DNA of 64,000 bases from Pelargonium cotyledonis (lineage: Eukaryota > Streptophyta > Magnoliopsida > Geraniales > Geraniaceae). The notes below the pieces were generated by a model that worked only from the letters and a program-made list of their open reading frames with translations, had not been told where the DNA came from and made no database searches. The stretch's first letter is position 1. Each line of letters opens with the position of its first letter. Shown here one piece after another: positions 12,201-25,667 of this stretch. The position numbers and the translations under genes are program-made. Location of the stretch: the NCBI GenBank assembly GCA_036897625.1, contig JAYMTA010000028.1, positions 1-64,000 of the forward strand, read 5' to 3'.

Positions 12201-14970
12201 AGCCCCAGTTTTTACTTATATCACTTATTTTCTATCTATGTATGTGTACTTGGATGATCTAATTACTGGAATTCGTTATAGCTTAGGAGGTTTTCTTTTT
12301 ATTTATAAGTCCCATACGCTTAGATTAGACTTATCACTAAAACCCGGCAACGGTCCTAGTCCCATCTAAAAATGTACAGTATAAAATGGGGCCTTTTAAT
12401 CTGCTCTCAAAGAAGAAGGAGATACAAACTTAAAAACGAGAACTTGATTTTCTAATAGGTTTTTCTGTATCAGGGTTAGGGTTTTAGACAGGATTATCCC
12501 CTTATTTCTTAGGAATAATTCGACGAAAACCGCAAGAAAGTAAGCCTCTTTAGAATAAATACCCCTGGGCATCCCATTCCCAGTTAGAGTCAAAGCTAAG
12601 TACCCAACTTCTAAAGCCGGGTCTAAAACCTTGTTTAGAACGATCAACTTTCATGCTTGACTTCTCAGTATTGAGAATATTTTTTTATGGATGTTATTTC
12701 TGGCTTTATTCTTTAAATAATGTCCTGTTTGCAAGATTTCTTGTAACTATACTTTTACCTATTTTGCATGTACTTTTTGCTTAAAATCCTACTTAATTAG
12801 TTATTTATAGCTGTAAGTAAGCTTTAAGGAAAATTTTAGTTCTATAAGAGACACGGCCAGCTCCCTTAAAAAGACTAATGTACTGATCTCGTATTCTCTA
12901 GTAGAAAAACTCTCTAAACCATTAAGTATATAAAAGGCCTTGACAAGATATACGCCTTGTAAAAAATTGTATTAGAAACTCAAAGAGTTCGACTGGTTTT
13001 TAAATTTTTATAAGTCAAAACTGTTCTAGCTGCTAAAAACCCTGGAGCCCTCTGAATTGGGCTATCGCGAAGTGAACTTTTATTACAGAATTAGATTTCT
13101 TAAGTTTTGGAAAGGGAGGATACTTAATAAGTGTTTTAGTAACCCTATCTAAGTAGAGGGGGTTAGCACTGACTGAAAATACGTTCAAGACAAAAATGGA
13201 GTAAGTGATCAGATATGCTTTTGTTTGGGCTGAGACTAGAAAGGGGTACTCTTTTTTAAGGTTATAGCTGGAATAAAGTATAGCTTATTGAATGAATAAA
13301 TCCACAGAATCGCGGCAAATATATTCAAAATTATCACTGAAAAACCTATGGATATTTACTTTTAAGGAATTTTTTCAACATATCCGTCAGAGGAGAGAGC
13401 AAATGATTTTTTTGGGGTCGACGGTTCGCGTTTTGTTACCCCAAAGTCAAATTACTATTCAATTTTTGGATTAACTAATTTCTTTGTTGTAATGCCAGCA
13501 TATTTAAAACCTGCCTCATATCCAAAATACATGTTTTTTTAAACAATATTATTTAGGATAAGGGGGAGATTAATGTTCATTCAACTGCTGCATTAACCGA
13601 GTATCCCAAACGTGTGTAGTTAATAAGTACTTTTATCTAAAGCAACATGAATGCAAGGGCAGAGATATGAAAGAAAGCTTCTTTTCTTAAGGGTCCCCGT
13701 AAGACTGATATTGCACCCTGTTGTATTAGTTATATACTAAAAGATGTTCCTAAGATTCTACTTTGTATTTATTTGAACACTCGGTTGTGTAGGATAGAGT
13801 CACCCAGATATATATATATAATATCTAATAATTGAAGATTCTTATTAAGCCGAAGCACACTGAGCAATAGCAAGCAGTCTCAAAAGTTCTTTTCATTATC
13901 AAACAAGTACTTTTAAACGAGTTTTTGCAGGTGGTTTAAACTAAACTATATCTTGATACTTATATAAGCTATTAAATTTATTCTAATATAAACATAATGA
14001 GGACAGAGTAAGGCTCCACAAAAGATTGTTGAGGGTTCCTAAGTGTTAATTGGATTCCAAGGAAAAAGAAAATAAGGGCTAAGCAAATAAATTCATTTTA
14101 GTATACTAATATAGGGGGTCCTTATCCTTATTCGAAAACGCATCCATAGATAGAAAAAATATGTCAAGTTAAATACAGGATATAAACATGCCAGGGTCTT
14201 CTCTCTTAGAATTTAGCAGAAAAAGCACCAGATTAGGATACTTGTCAGATAAGATACCCCTTTTTGTACACAGGAACTAAGACTGCTTTTTTGATATACT
14301 CTATTAATTAAAACTAATTAAACGGGAAAGACTTTTTATACAAATAAACTGGCTTTGACTCACAAAACTTTAGAATTCTAAGTAAAGAAATAGGAGAAAT
14401 CTAGAGCTATGGTTTATCTTTTTATATGACTTACTTGTTTCTGGACCCTGTTTTCTCTGTCAGTAAAACACTGTTGGGAGAGAAGCTAAAGGATTTACCA
14501 AATATATTATAAAGCCCTACTAGGAAGCGCGTACTTACAAACGAATTAAAGGCCTGGGTCCAGAGAAGGGCTCCTTTTATTTAAAAATAGAGAAGCAATT
14601 TCCTTCGCAGGGTTTTGCCGAGGCACGAGTACCATCCAGATTTTTCAATTAAATCTTACCTGGAAATCCACTCACTTGTTTTTACTGCTTTTCTGCATGT
14701 TCAGATAAAATTTCTAGTATATCTGCTACAAACAAGAATAAACCTTATTTTATAAGATTACCAAATAATAGTTAATAAGGGGCTTCAATAAGAGTTTGAC
14801 CCCCGAGCAAGCCTTCTGTTTTTGTTACAAGTTTGTAATGTGAAAGCTTAGACCAAATATGGGAGAATTACCCCTTTTATAAGTTTGTAAACTACCTTCC
14901 CTATGGTACTTCCTTTGAATTAGGATTATCTCGTTGCGGTATTCTGAAATAGATACGGAGTGATTTATCA
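9230..14970. other. gene-free AT-rich spacer
   Basis: Several frames of 60-83 codons occur on both strands (for example 12157-12369 and 12396-12647 on the minus strand), but none carries a recognisable motif. A short AT microsatellite lies near 13808-13822. I see no RNA gene. The AAGGAATCC-like punctuation continues throughout. Confidence 0.5.
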
Positions 14971-14974
14971 TACT

Positions 14975-15040
14975 TGCTTGGATTTGAACCTGGCTTTTTA
15001 TAAAGCTTCCTTGCGCGCACTAGCTGTAACACGGAATAAT
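14975..15040 (-). pseudogene. tRNA-like remnant
   Basis: The minus strand reads CAGCTAGTGCGCG, then a small GCTT...AAGC hairpin, then CCAGG with loop TTCAAAT and CCAAG. These look like D, anticodon and T regions in order. T-stem pairing is only 3 of 5 and the acceptor ends do not match. The GCGC near the D region recalls trnP, but this is weak. Confidence 0.3.
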
Positions 15041-15365
15041 TGGGATTTCTTATTATCTGTCCTATGGAGGGTCCCCTAGCTGTATCCCCTAACTCTAGAG
15101 AGATCCGGAGCTCAAGAGGGAAGAATTACTTTACACCCTTTTTTTTTTCTATTTCCTTATAACTTATAAACTGGATCAGAAACATAAGAAAACCGCCTAA
15201 CTACTACGTTAATTTCAAAAATTTAACATCTAAAATTAAGCGAATTCCTGTAAAAAGATATCTTAGATAATTCCAGAGTTACCACCACCCCCTCTCTGTA
15301 GCAGGTATACCTTAATAAATAAGTACGTAGGAAGTCGTGCCTAAGATATTATGATGAGACACTAA

Positions 15366-15424
15366 TTCTTATTTATAGAATATATACTGTAAACTCCGTT
15401 TTTTATAAATTCTATAAATAAGGG
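15366..15424. other. 14-bp perfect AT-rich stem-loop
   Basis: CTTATTTATAGAAT (15368-15381) is followed 27 bases later by its exact reverse complement (15409-15422). Two further G-T pairs extend the base outward to 15366 and 15424. This is the strongest simple hairpin I noticed. It could be a transcript-end or stability element, or part of a mobile repeat. No gene borders it, so its role is unknown. Confidence 0.6.
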
Positions 15425-18400
15425 ACACCCTTTCCAGTATATTCCTCTAGTATAGGTGCTGACCTTGGATCCAGCACCCTCCCGTGGGCTTTAAGGGGTA
15501 CCTAAAGAACGATGCCTTGAATTAATTCGTAAAGTTAAGTTCCTAAACAAGTAGTCTAAAGAAAGTAAAGTTCATCTCGACTACTAAGCCAATTCATGTT
15601 GGTGCTGCTAATATAGCTAAGATTTCTTTCTTGTCTTTATCCAGTGAATCCCACTTTTAATAGCCTTAATCGTAAGCCCTCCACAATCCCGTAGAGTTAC
15701 TTTTTAGTATATTTATACTGGGGTTTCTCTAGACTAGAAAAATATTAACATAAAAACCTCTAATTTGTGAGAAACTGGAAGGAATCAAACAAGTTTATGA
15801 ACTGAATTCCTATTCCTTTTTCTGTAGGACTTGGCAAGGTTAGAAAAAGGACGCCCCTCCCCTCTCATACCCTATTCATTAATAAATTCCGGAGGCTTTT
15901 ATTAATAGAGAGTCTAAAGGAGTTACTTCTTAAAAACTAAAATGTATAATTAAAGTTTTAAGTAAAGAGTTTCCAAAAGGTTTAGGGCAGTGAATCTATA
16001 TTAAACTAAACAAAGTCAAAGTTTATATAAATTCTTTCCTTTAATCCTCAGGGGTGTAGTAAGTATGGTCACATTTTAAGCTTTTGGAGCAATATTTCAT
16101 ATGTTTTTTAATTAATGCTTTTTTTTTTTCAAAAACTAACAGAAAGGCTCCAATACTAAAACTAAAGCAAGCAGAACTCGAGAATCCCTTTCTCGAAGGT
16201 TGGAGCAAACCCCTTCTACACCTACACCTGGCGTTCAAAGGTTCAAGTCCTGTAAGAATTCCTAACCTAATGTATTTTTAAAATTAAGGGAGCGCAAATA
16301 AAGAGCTTCGTTAAAAATCGGATACTCTTAGGAGTTAAGTTTACCTGTTTATTCTAATACTTAGCTCAATCTACCAGAAGATATTACGTATAGCATGGAA
16401 AAGAGAGGAGCTTTCCTACACCCAGTTTTAAAGGAATATATCTTCTATTAGGACTGCCGTAATAACTACATTTTTTAATATTAAAGTAGTCACTAATCTA
16501 ATGGTTTTCTGCTTATTGTAAGGCTTTAAAATAAACTAAAAACAAGTTCTACCCATGCAAAGGGATTGCAGGAAAATAACAAATGAAGTACTCAGAACAT
16601 CCTTTTATTCGCCTCTGTAATTTTTACGAACTCATTTCGCGTTTCTTATTGGATCCCTATCCAGGGCTGGTATTATATTCCTTTCTAAAAACCTATAAAC
16701 TTTATTCTAAGCTGAAAACTACTCCCAAGACTTAACTTAACGAAACTACCTAAGTAAACTATAGAAAAGAGGGGTAATACTTATAACCAATAACAAGCTA
16801 ATCAAAGTTTTTTAGCAAAAACCATATGCTCTATTAGAATTTCATGGCACGCTTACTTTAATTTAATAAACAACTACTTAAAATTTTACATTTGTAAAAA
16901 CTCTAGCTTTTAGACATGAATATATTACACTATCTATCAGTAAAGGATTAAGGCGGGGCAGTGAGTACTGTAATATTCTATTTCTTAAGTAAGAAAGGGT
17001 TGCAACTTAGTTTATACCAATAAAAGCCTACCTTTTGTATTGAACGGTTCTGTTCTTTAGAGCATATTACTTTTGATTGCTTTAGTAGTGAGGTTTGGTC
17101 ATCCCCGCTTTTACTCATAACAGAATTTTAGAACCGAGAATCACTTAGATAGAAATTTGTATCTTGCCGACCTGGGATATATTACGAATTCAGGATTTAA
17201 TTCCTCTGTACTCGGGTAGCTTTTGGGAAAAAAGTAATAGTTAAGTATTTAGAGATTGGGGTTCGGTTAATAAAAAGTCAACTTACCTTGTAGATAAATA
17301 CCACTCAAGTTGGTAGACATGTGCAGATTCAAATAGTGTTGTCATGGGTAATTGCTCTAAAAAGTCCTCTTATCCTGTCCAAGCAGGAGTATTAAACAAA
17401 TTTTTGTGAAAAAGAAATATAAAGTATATTTATACAAGTATATAGGTACAGGCAGTTGTGTCCTAAAAAGAGGCCGGAATAAAAGTCAAAGTAATCACTC
17501 ATAATCCTTAAATCCATTTAAGCTCCCCTTAGAATCTTATAATATTGTTTAGTCTGAACAAGGCTCAAAGCAAGCAATGGGCTTTGCTATAATCTTTTAT
17601 AATCCCTTTACATGGAGTCCTTTTGCCTTCGTGAAATCGGGATTTTAATTTCGAGGGTTTGTTAAACCTTTTTCATAACTTACGTATAAAAAAGGGGGGC
17701 TTCTCTCTGATTTAGTCTTGTTATATTTCCTCTTTATAGGATCGAGTTGTGTTTTACCTAACGACCTTTGCTACTTTGCTAAGAGGGTTTTCGGAAAGTA
17801 TTTTAATATAGTATAAAAGATCTAATAAGCGTTCCTTTTATATAACTCTTTTAAAAGGGCAACCGGGTTCTTGCGTAGCCAATATGCTACCCTATCCGAA
17901 ACCTTGCTGGCACCGCCTTTTTGGTACCTTACCTACTCTTTTTTTTTTTTAATGTGGAGATAACACGGAATAGTCTTTTCTTTGACTACGACTCGAAAAA
18001 CAAAAGCTATAAAAGGAATACTGGCGGGTCTATATTAGGCTGGAAATAAGATACAAATATAGTAAGGATTTCGGTAAAAGTCATTCCTATCCCTATATGA
18101 TATAGGATTTGTCAACTAATATTTATCCAGAAGTTAAAGGGTACGCTCGGACTTTCTGGATCACCCCAATTCTATATACTAAATTGAGAATTATTTCTGA
18201 GTTTGCAAGCAAAGAAAGGGCATCAATTCAACATAAAATGACATAAAGCAAAACTATTGGTGCTGCCTAGGAGACAAGAATCCTTGCTTGAAAGAAGTAA
18301 TTATTAAGACTTTTTTCACATAAGCTTTCTTAGCTTTATAAACTTATTGCAATCTTCCAAGTAAATCCGTGGGTACGAAAACGCCATACTCGTCATACCG

Positions 18401-19240
18401 TACCCTCTTTGGTGTCTTAGGGGGGGGTACTACACTACCCACTTACCTATTAATTACAATCTGTAAACCTACTTAAATATTCATTATAATATAGACCTCA
18501 GTTTAGGTACAAAAGGTAAAGTAAAGTTAGAAATATATAAACCTAAGGTAAGTTCATTAACCAACAGCTATCTTTCTCTAGTCTTATGTTGCTTATATTA
18601 CAGATAGAAGATGAACAAATAGGAATGAATTTCTTTCATCTGTCTTTTATAAGAGCTAGGGTACTTAGGAATAGATACTACTCCCTAAGGAATATAAGAT
18701 CAAAATCCTAATTATTAAAGTACTTAGGAACTGTATTAACAACCAGTATAATACTAGCCTTTAGAAAGCTTAGAAAGTCGGGATACCACCAGAAGACTAA
18801 GAAAAACAAAAAACGTATGTTTCAGATATGTGGAAAAAGTGCATTCTAAATAGCTAACTAAACTAAATCCCTAAGGAGTATAGAATGCAGTCTAAGAATT
18901 GTAAATCAAAAAATTAAGGGCTCTTACTTTCTTACACTAATCTGTAGCTACTCTAAGAAAGAAGGAGTAGAAGATATTAGAAGAGTACCGGTTAAGCATA
19001 TGTAGGATTAAAAGTTTCTGCTTTGTCAAGCTTTTAGGCAGTTTTAGCTAGTAGTGAGCTATTCTTTTTGAACTAAACCGAGTTTTGTAGGACTAAACGA
19101 ATAAAGAATCGAGTCCTTGGGTTAATTGATAGACTTTGTATTTACTTAAAATATTATAGTTTATTCTGGAATTTCCTGTAACATATACAATAAGAGGTCT
19201 TTCTTAAATTACTAAGAGTCTAGGTCTCTTTTTTAGGTCT
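15425..19240. other. spacer with two tRNA-arm fragments
   Basis: No gene is supported. A T-arm-like piece at 16236-16253 (AAAGG, loop TTCAAGT, CCTGT; 4 of 5 pairs) lies inside two overlapping opposite-strand frames of 65 codons, which are shadows. A D-arm-like piece (CAAGTTGGTAGACATG) lies at about 17305-17320 and resembles the trnL D-arm. Neither can be completed to a tRNA. Confidence 0.4.
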
Positions 19241-19288
19241 AGCAGCACTTGAACCTGCAGCTACTGATCCAATTAACGGGTGTGGACT
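19241..19288 (-). pseudogene. tRNA-like remnant lacking the anticodon arm
   Basis: The minus strand shows AAGTCCA, then TTAATTGGAT, then AGTAGCT, GCAGG, loop TTCAAGT and GCTGC. The T-stem pairs at 4 of 5 and the outer ends AAGTCCA/TAGACCT at 5 of 7. Only about 24 bases separate acceptor and T-stem where about 41 are usual, so an anticodon-arm-sized piece is missing. It shares TTAATTGGAT and AGTAGCTGCAGG with the element at 44439-44509. Confidence 0.4.
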
Positions 19289-19289
19289 T

Positions 19290-19353
19290 ACAAGATTGGA
19301 ACTCATACCAAAAAGTCTCGTTTATAGAGTAGCGGTCTAGCCAGCCCTCCTAT
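19290..19353 (-). pseudogene. tRNA-like remnant with intact T-arm
   Basis: The minus strand carries GCTGGCTAGACC, a typical D-arm, and further on a fully paired T-arm (ATGAG, loop TTCCAAT, CTTGT). The interval between them is 31 bases instead of 27, and the anticodon stem keeps only three pairs. No acceptor pairing was found. It abuts the neighbouring remnant at 19241-19288 in the same orientation. Confidence 0.4.
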
Positions 19354-19782
19354 TCTTGATAATGAGTCAAAGGTGTAAGAGGAACTTCCTGCCATTTCTT
19401 AACTATGCTAGAGCATCAAGACAAGCTTGCCTGAACCCTTTCCTTGTGATCGAGATGCATTAGCTTAGGGGTTAGCGCAAACCTAAAGGTCTGCCTTAGT
19501 CTTTCGTGTCTGGTATAAAATAAGTGAACCCGCCTTTAACTTTTAACTACAGTCATGTTCTCTGTCTAATTTGGTATTGCTCGCCAAAGAAGATTGGTTG
19601 AGTCCTCTATGAGAACAACCCATACCTTCAAAAAGGGACTTATAAAGAAGCGCTCTCTCTATGTCTATACTCAATGCTTGTGAGTTCTAGAATAGCTGTA
19701 AAAGGATACATAGTTGCTTGTTATATTTATGAAGTCTTATTGTACGATTTTTGTATTATAATCCTCTGGTAAACAAGAATAT

Positions 19783-19803
19783 AAGAGGTTTATCTAACAA
19801 AAA
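19783..19803 (+). repeat. 21-base exact repeat, copy 1
   Basis: Twenty-one bases beginning AAGAGGTTTATC and ending in five A are identical at 45143-45163 in the same orientation. The flanks differ. An exact match this long is not expected by chance in 64 kb, so it is a recent or conserved short dispersed repeat of unknown role. Confidence 0.7.
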
Positions 19804-21300
19804 GCTAATAAATTCTATTTTCGAGTAGGGCTTCGCAAAGCAACAGGGTCCTATGTTTTTCTACGATTTTAAGGATTACTCATGAAGCTTTTCCTCGTTT
19901 CCTTGTGCAAGACAATAACTATAAAGTTTACCTTGATTGTCTAAGTTTCTCTTTCCTTTAATATTCGAAAGTTAAGAACCGGATACTTATTCAAACTGGT
20001 ATAATTTTTTAAGTATCTCTTTTGTATTGTAGGATTCCTTATCCAGTTAACTAAGATACGGCACTCGTAAATCAAAAGGCCAGCTGCTTATAATACACAG
20101 ACAACACTTATTAAGGAACCTCTCACTTTTATTTTACTGTTGAGTCTACACTTTATCTCAAGGGGGACATTGCTCTTAATCCGCGAGTTCAAAGGAGTAG
20201 GGTACTAAAAGTTATCAAAATATAAGAACTTCGGGTTGGACAAAGGGGTTTTTTTTAGTTAGGGCAGAGATTGACTCACGACTTAAACAGGTTTAACTAG
20301 ATGAAACCGAGTATATGTCCCTCTAAGAAGATAAGAAATACAGAATCCAAGTCTAGTTCTGGGAAGGACTCGGCTCTTGTAAAGAAAAAAGTACCTAACA
20401 AACAAGGTCTTTTCCTGCGAGAATTGAAGTATAAAGCCATATGTAATCAAAATCTCATTATTATATTATACTCATCTATATTATTTATTTTACTAAAGCT
20501 GTCCTGCTCAAATAAGCCCAAAGCTTTACCTATAGTAAAATTTCCTTAAAGTACGGAGTTCGTAACTAGTGGTTACACATTTATCTAAAGGGCCCCAAGT
20601 CCCAGTAAGTCTAGACGTATATGGTATTGCTTTTTATTCCCAAATTAGAAGAGAAAAAGGGGTACAAGTCTTGCTAGTTTTACTACTAATTTACTATGGA
20701 TACATGTCTTAAAAAATCCCCTCGTTAAAAAATATCAAGAGACAAAAGAATTCAACCATCTAAATTGAAATAGCAACTAAACCGATAAAAGTAATAGCTG
20801 GAGCAAAAAATAGGATTAGTCTAAGGTAATTTTTTTAATGTATTGCATATATTATAGACGTTATAAAAGCTACTGTAGGCCCCTCACTTACGTCATCTAT
20901 AAATTGAATTACTCCCTTTTAAATATATTTGTATATAAGAAATAACTAGATCTTAACGATTAGCTGTGTACTAGCAAGAAACTCGTACTCGTCTATATCC
21001 TCTTTACCAAGACTCTCGTTATCTAAATTGTTTGCGGGTAACCTATTGTTTTAACTAGTATTAAACCTGCAATATTGAAATAGGGGAGAGAAAAATCCTA
21101 CATAACAAGGTATTCTATAGTTTGACTTCTTTATTGTCACTATTTAGCACTAAGGTAAGGAACCCGGGTACTCATTACTTATTTTAAAACTATTTCTTAC
21201 TACTGGTATAGGTGGATTTCCTATAATTCCTAATAGAAAAATACATAAATAAAGGTTTAAGCAAGTACTTAAGACCCTACTTTTCTAGGGCAAGCTTATC
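19804..21300. other. gene-free spacer
   Basis: A frame of 82 codons (20301-20549, ATG start) encodes a basic N-terminal half and a hydrophobic stretch (residues about 50-66). It matches nothing I know and is within chance length. No RNA gene seen. Confidence 0.4.
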
Positions 21301-21414
21301 GGGATATGAGAGGTCGGAAGCAATCCATTAGTTTATTACAGTTTATTACATTGAACGACTCTAACATTTCACAATTTAGGGGGTATGCCACGAGTTTAAG
21401 TCCCGCCTCTCCCA
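21301..21414 (+). pseudogene. trnY-like 3' half with upstream 10-base tandem duplication
   Basis: Bases 21389-21414 read like the 3' end of plant mitochondrial trnY (GUA): a T-loop TTTAAGT, then CCCGC, CTCTCCC and A. At 21301, GGGATAT could pair at 5 of 7 with CTCTCCC, but the interval is 114 bases against about 85 for a long-variable-arm tRNA. Inside it GTTTATTACA occurs twice in tandem (21331-21350). The 3' half is credible; joining it to the 5' end is speculative. Confidence 0.35.
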
Positions 21415-21544
21415 CTTTTATCTTCTTTTTGTTACTGAGGGGATATAGCTTTCTTTATCTGAATGGATTTCTTACTTGGATATAACTGCGTAGCCTTTCA
21501 AGCAAAAGTAGCACACTTAAAATTTTTGAGTCCTTTAACTACTC

Positions 21545-21612
21545 GTTTCATTCGAGCCTGGGTCTGAAAGTATAGTTAGAAATTCGGGTTCAATCCTCCT
21601 TACCAACAGTTA
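21545..21612 (+). pseudogene. tRNA-like remnant, possibly trnF
   Basis: CTCG-TTTCATT-CGAG forms a 4-bp D-like arm. It is followed by GGGTCTGAAAG, which recalls the tRNA-Phe anticodon loop, and by CGGG with loop TTCAATC. The anticodon stem is not paired and the T-stem keeps three pairs. Weak. Confidence 0.25.
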
Positions 21613-24600
21613 GACTTCTTCTATCAAAGTACGGGTTTCCCTTCACCGTTTCTAAGAGGAATCTTACCTTACTCAAATGGGGTGTAGCTGCACCGACTTC
21701 TTAATCCTTTTATTGCCGGTTCTAGGTAATAGATTTCCTGTAATCTAGTATAAGGCAAAAGCTTTTCTTAGGAGATTCAAATGGATCTTTTCGAATATTA
21801 CGTAGCATGTTTTATAAATGTATCAAGTCCTAGCGCAGATGCTAATCTATTCACCCACACCCAAGGTAGTTACAGCGCACTCAAATTTTTGATGAAAAGA
21901 AGGCTCTGAGCTCAATACGAAGACTTGTAAAATAGGAAGTAGAATAACGTTGATTGGTAAAAAAACTAGATTATATAATTCTGCAGGGAGTTTTGTGTGT
22001 CTTTCAACTTAAGACTCAATATTAAAGTGGAACCCTTGGATGTTTTCAAGAAAAAGTGCCTTACCTTTACTATAAGCGACGGGCCCTATACTTACGTAAA
22101 AAAGGACAACTCCGGTTTTGTTGTTTATGGTGAACTACCTATTATATTATTGTGAGCGGAATGGATATGGCCTTTCATTCAGAAGGGCTTTTCGGAACTG
22201 GTTAAGGGAGAGGGCTTCAAATATGTAAATTATACTAGGGAATTCTATACCATTTGCAAAGAAACCTTTCCTAGTTGACGAGAGTATCCAATTTAGCGAT
22301 TCCAGTAACTTGTGAACGAATTCCTAAAAGTCTTTATTTACTTATAAGGACCCCTAGCCTAGTAAAGGCCAAGTCTTTACTTAGTAGAATTTCAGGTTCT
22401 CTGAATTAAGTGAAAGCTTTTCAAAGTAAAGTCAACCCTTTTTACAGAGCAGAGACCTCTTGGGGGCACCTCGCGTCATATGTTATTTCACCGACTCCTA
22501 GCTTGTTAATAAATTTTCGATACTGAAATAGGTTTTTTTTACAATGCAAAAAGTTCTTTGTTGCAGTGAGCTATTACCATACCATAGGATTCCTACCGAG
22601 TTTAGATTCTTTTTATAAAAAGTAACATAGTTACTAGGTTAAGTTCTAATAGAGACCCATTCGCGGAAAGCGTACCTTAAAGGCTATTGTAACAAAAGAT
22701 ATTTAATACTCTTGAAATTTTTTTTCTGGGATTTATATTAGCATAAACTTATATAGGACAACTGGTCGAGTAAGGCAAATGCCTCTTTTTCTTGTATTAT
22801 TAAAACTTCTTTAAAATATGAAATATATAACGTAGGATTCACTATTGAAATATCATAAGTATTGTATTTTCTTTTGGATTCCAGAACACTCACAAGTCAT
22901 TCCCATAAGTAAGCTGCTTTATCTGATATACGTCAATCCACTGGATTCTCTTTCTACTAACTAAGTACCCTTTGCCTCGAGGAGAGGAAACTACAAAGGA
23001 AAAAGCTCTAATCTATTCTTTCCTTTTTGATGAGGGAAAACTTATATGAATTAGCTCCTCTTTAACTCCAGTTTTACTATAGGAAATGTAAGTTAAAAGT
23101 GTATCCTAATCCTAAGCTGTGACTTACTTTAATCCACTTCGACGCTTTGAAAGGATTTCTTATTAATCGAATAGAAAGAAGGGATCATTAATTAACAAAT
23201 ATACCGATAGCTTCTTTTTGGGGAAGTGGAGTCTTTTTGTACATTTCACACAACTCTTTTTCTCTAGAGTCAGACCCTATAAATTAAGAAGTATATCTAA
23301 ATTAACTGGGATTCCTTGAATTCTTGTATATGTTTTTATTAAAACTTAAGAATAATTAGCAAAGCGAATCTGTATATACTTAGAAGTAACGTAGAGGTGG
23401 TTCAAACTTATAAAGAGACTGCATTTTTAAAGGTAATTGGTCCTCATTTTGTACTACTTAATTCATAGGAGAGTAAATGAAATCTATAGAAAAACCCCTA
23501 AACTTAAGGTATTTCTAAAATATTTCCTCAAAATTCCCTTTCTTAGAACGGGAACCCCTTAAAAGAGTGTTGGTTTCACTAAGAAAATTGGCAGTTTAAC
23601 ATACCTTTAGCTCTGCCGCCTTTATTTATATATAAGGCTGTCATAACTTAGGTATCTATGCGTAATAAATATTACGGAAGAAAAACTTGGATAGAGGCCT
23701 ATCTTAATTTGATTTTCATAATTGTTTTTGTAATAGATAAGATTGAGTATACTTTTCGAGGTCAATGAATCCTAAAATAGTTAAGATATTATCCTATTTA
23801 GAACAAAAGGGGCAAGCACTTGTGGTAGATACCCTCTAACCTACCCCGAGATTGGTTTACAAATAATGATTAAGGAAATACGCGTGCCCCGCTATACTCT
23901 AATAAATAGAAACATTATAGGTAATATCTAAAACAACCTGGGGCTTTCCGAAGCAAGGGGCCCTTAAAAGCTTTCCGGGTTCGAAGTCTTATTTGTATAA
24001 AAAGTATCCGGATTCTGAGTATTGGGAGTGCTTACGGAGACAAAAAATCTTAAGTATCTGCCTGTAATACCTTGGCAATAGCTGCCATTTATGAGATAAA
24101 TCTTAATCTAACACTCTCAAAATGCTTTTTGATTAAGCTCACCCCTACTACATTAGCTAGAACTAGAGGACCCTTAAAGGAAGCTTTTATATAATTAAGG
24201 ACGAAAATACCGAGAATTTTTTATTTTCTAAGTGTAAGTTCTCGAAAGTAAAAGTAGAACTTAGGACATAGCTAAGCTAAGAAAAAAAGGCAAGTTATAA
24301 ATGAGTCTTAGTTTAAATATTTTATATTATTTAGATTCAACCTCATCAGTATTCTAAGGAAGCTCCTAATCTTAACATCTTAATTTTGTGACTTTTTCTA
24401 GTTTTTGGTATCTCAGATCAGAGTAACCTGTACAATCCCTAAGCCAAACATCTTTTACAATGTGAAATCTTTAATTATAGGAAAACGTTTAAATAACGTA
24501 TAGTAAGTAAAGGCTATAAGAATAAACAATAGTCCCTTCCTCCCTGACAGGATACAAACCCTTAATAGGTATACAAGAGCTTTGTTACTGTTACACAACT

Positions 24601-25667
24601 ACGAGTTTCTCGTCAAATAAAAGGAAGCTCCAGAGGATTTAGTTCAAAAGATTCAGTTAACAATAACTTCTTTGTTACAGAGTTTAGAGGATAAGATTAT
24701 AAAGAAGATTTTCAAATAATAAGGTAAAGTTAGAACTTTTTGAATTTGAATGGAACAAACTCGCTCGGATGGGCTAGCTGAAGCCCGGTCGCCCTTACTG
24801 TAATGTAAACAAAGTTTATCAGAGTCCCTCGAAATGAGACAACTGCTTATGGGCTTTTGTTTCCGACTATCCTGGTTGTGTGAGTAGTAATTTTAATACT
24901 AGACTGTCTTTGAGATTCTCGGGTCTAACATTTAATAAGGATAATCCATATATGCGGTATCGCTGAGCACGAGATAACCCTTTTGAGGCGAGTAGAACTC
25001 TTTGCTATGAGAGAGGTAACCTAGTGTAGAATGCGTGTTTTAGTATACAATTTCAGTAAAGGTGTTTGTATAGCCTTGGTCATAATCTATAAATGGTGTA
25101 TTATAGGATCTTTTAATAACAGGGGTAGTCGGGTATATTATATAAATTTACAATCCATACGGGTTATCAAGAGGGGTACTACTTTATTAGTCGGTACTAA
25201 ATAAAGCATCCACATTATACCTTACTTAGGTAATTAAAAAATACATACTTATCCTACTCAGAATCCAAGACGAAGTACTTTTTTCTTGAATCCCACAGAG
25301 GAGCTTAATTCTATGTCACTTAGGGTTTTATCCTAAATAAAGGAAGCAATTAAATAAAACAGAAGATACTTGTTTGTGCTCGAAAGGGTCTATTAAAAGC
25401 TAGGTATTATTACTTGACTTTTGACGATATAAAATTGAAAGAGGAAATTGAACCAATAGAAAAATCTTCCTTCCCGAACCCATTTTCCCATTCTGACAAA
25501 AGAAGGCTCCTAGTTTTCTACTAAGTAAGTTCTATTCATAAAGTCCTATACTAGTTACATTTACCCAAACCATACTTGCAGAGACATAACATGCATCAGA
25601 TATTGAAGAGACGTTCCTCAATCCAGCGAGAGGTATCCAATCTAAAAGCGGATTCTCGGTAGAGTTA
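21613..25667. other. gene-free AT-rich spacer
   Basis: I see no gene or RNA. A copy of the recurrent GGATTCCTT motif is at 23309-23317. Confidence 0.5.

Noticed and set aside
13808-13822. AT microsatellite as a replication origin
   Set aside because: A short AT run in AT-rich DNA, without flanking repeats or strand-composition change that I could see.
16041-16281. Two overlapping 65-codon frames on opposite strands
   Set aside because: Shadows of each other. The region also carries a T-arm-like fragment, which is the better explanation of the conserved-looking text.
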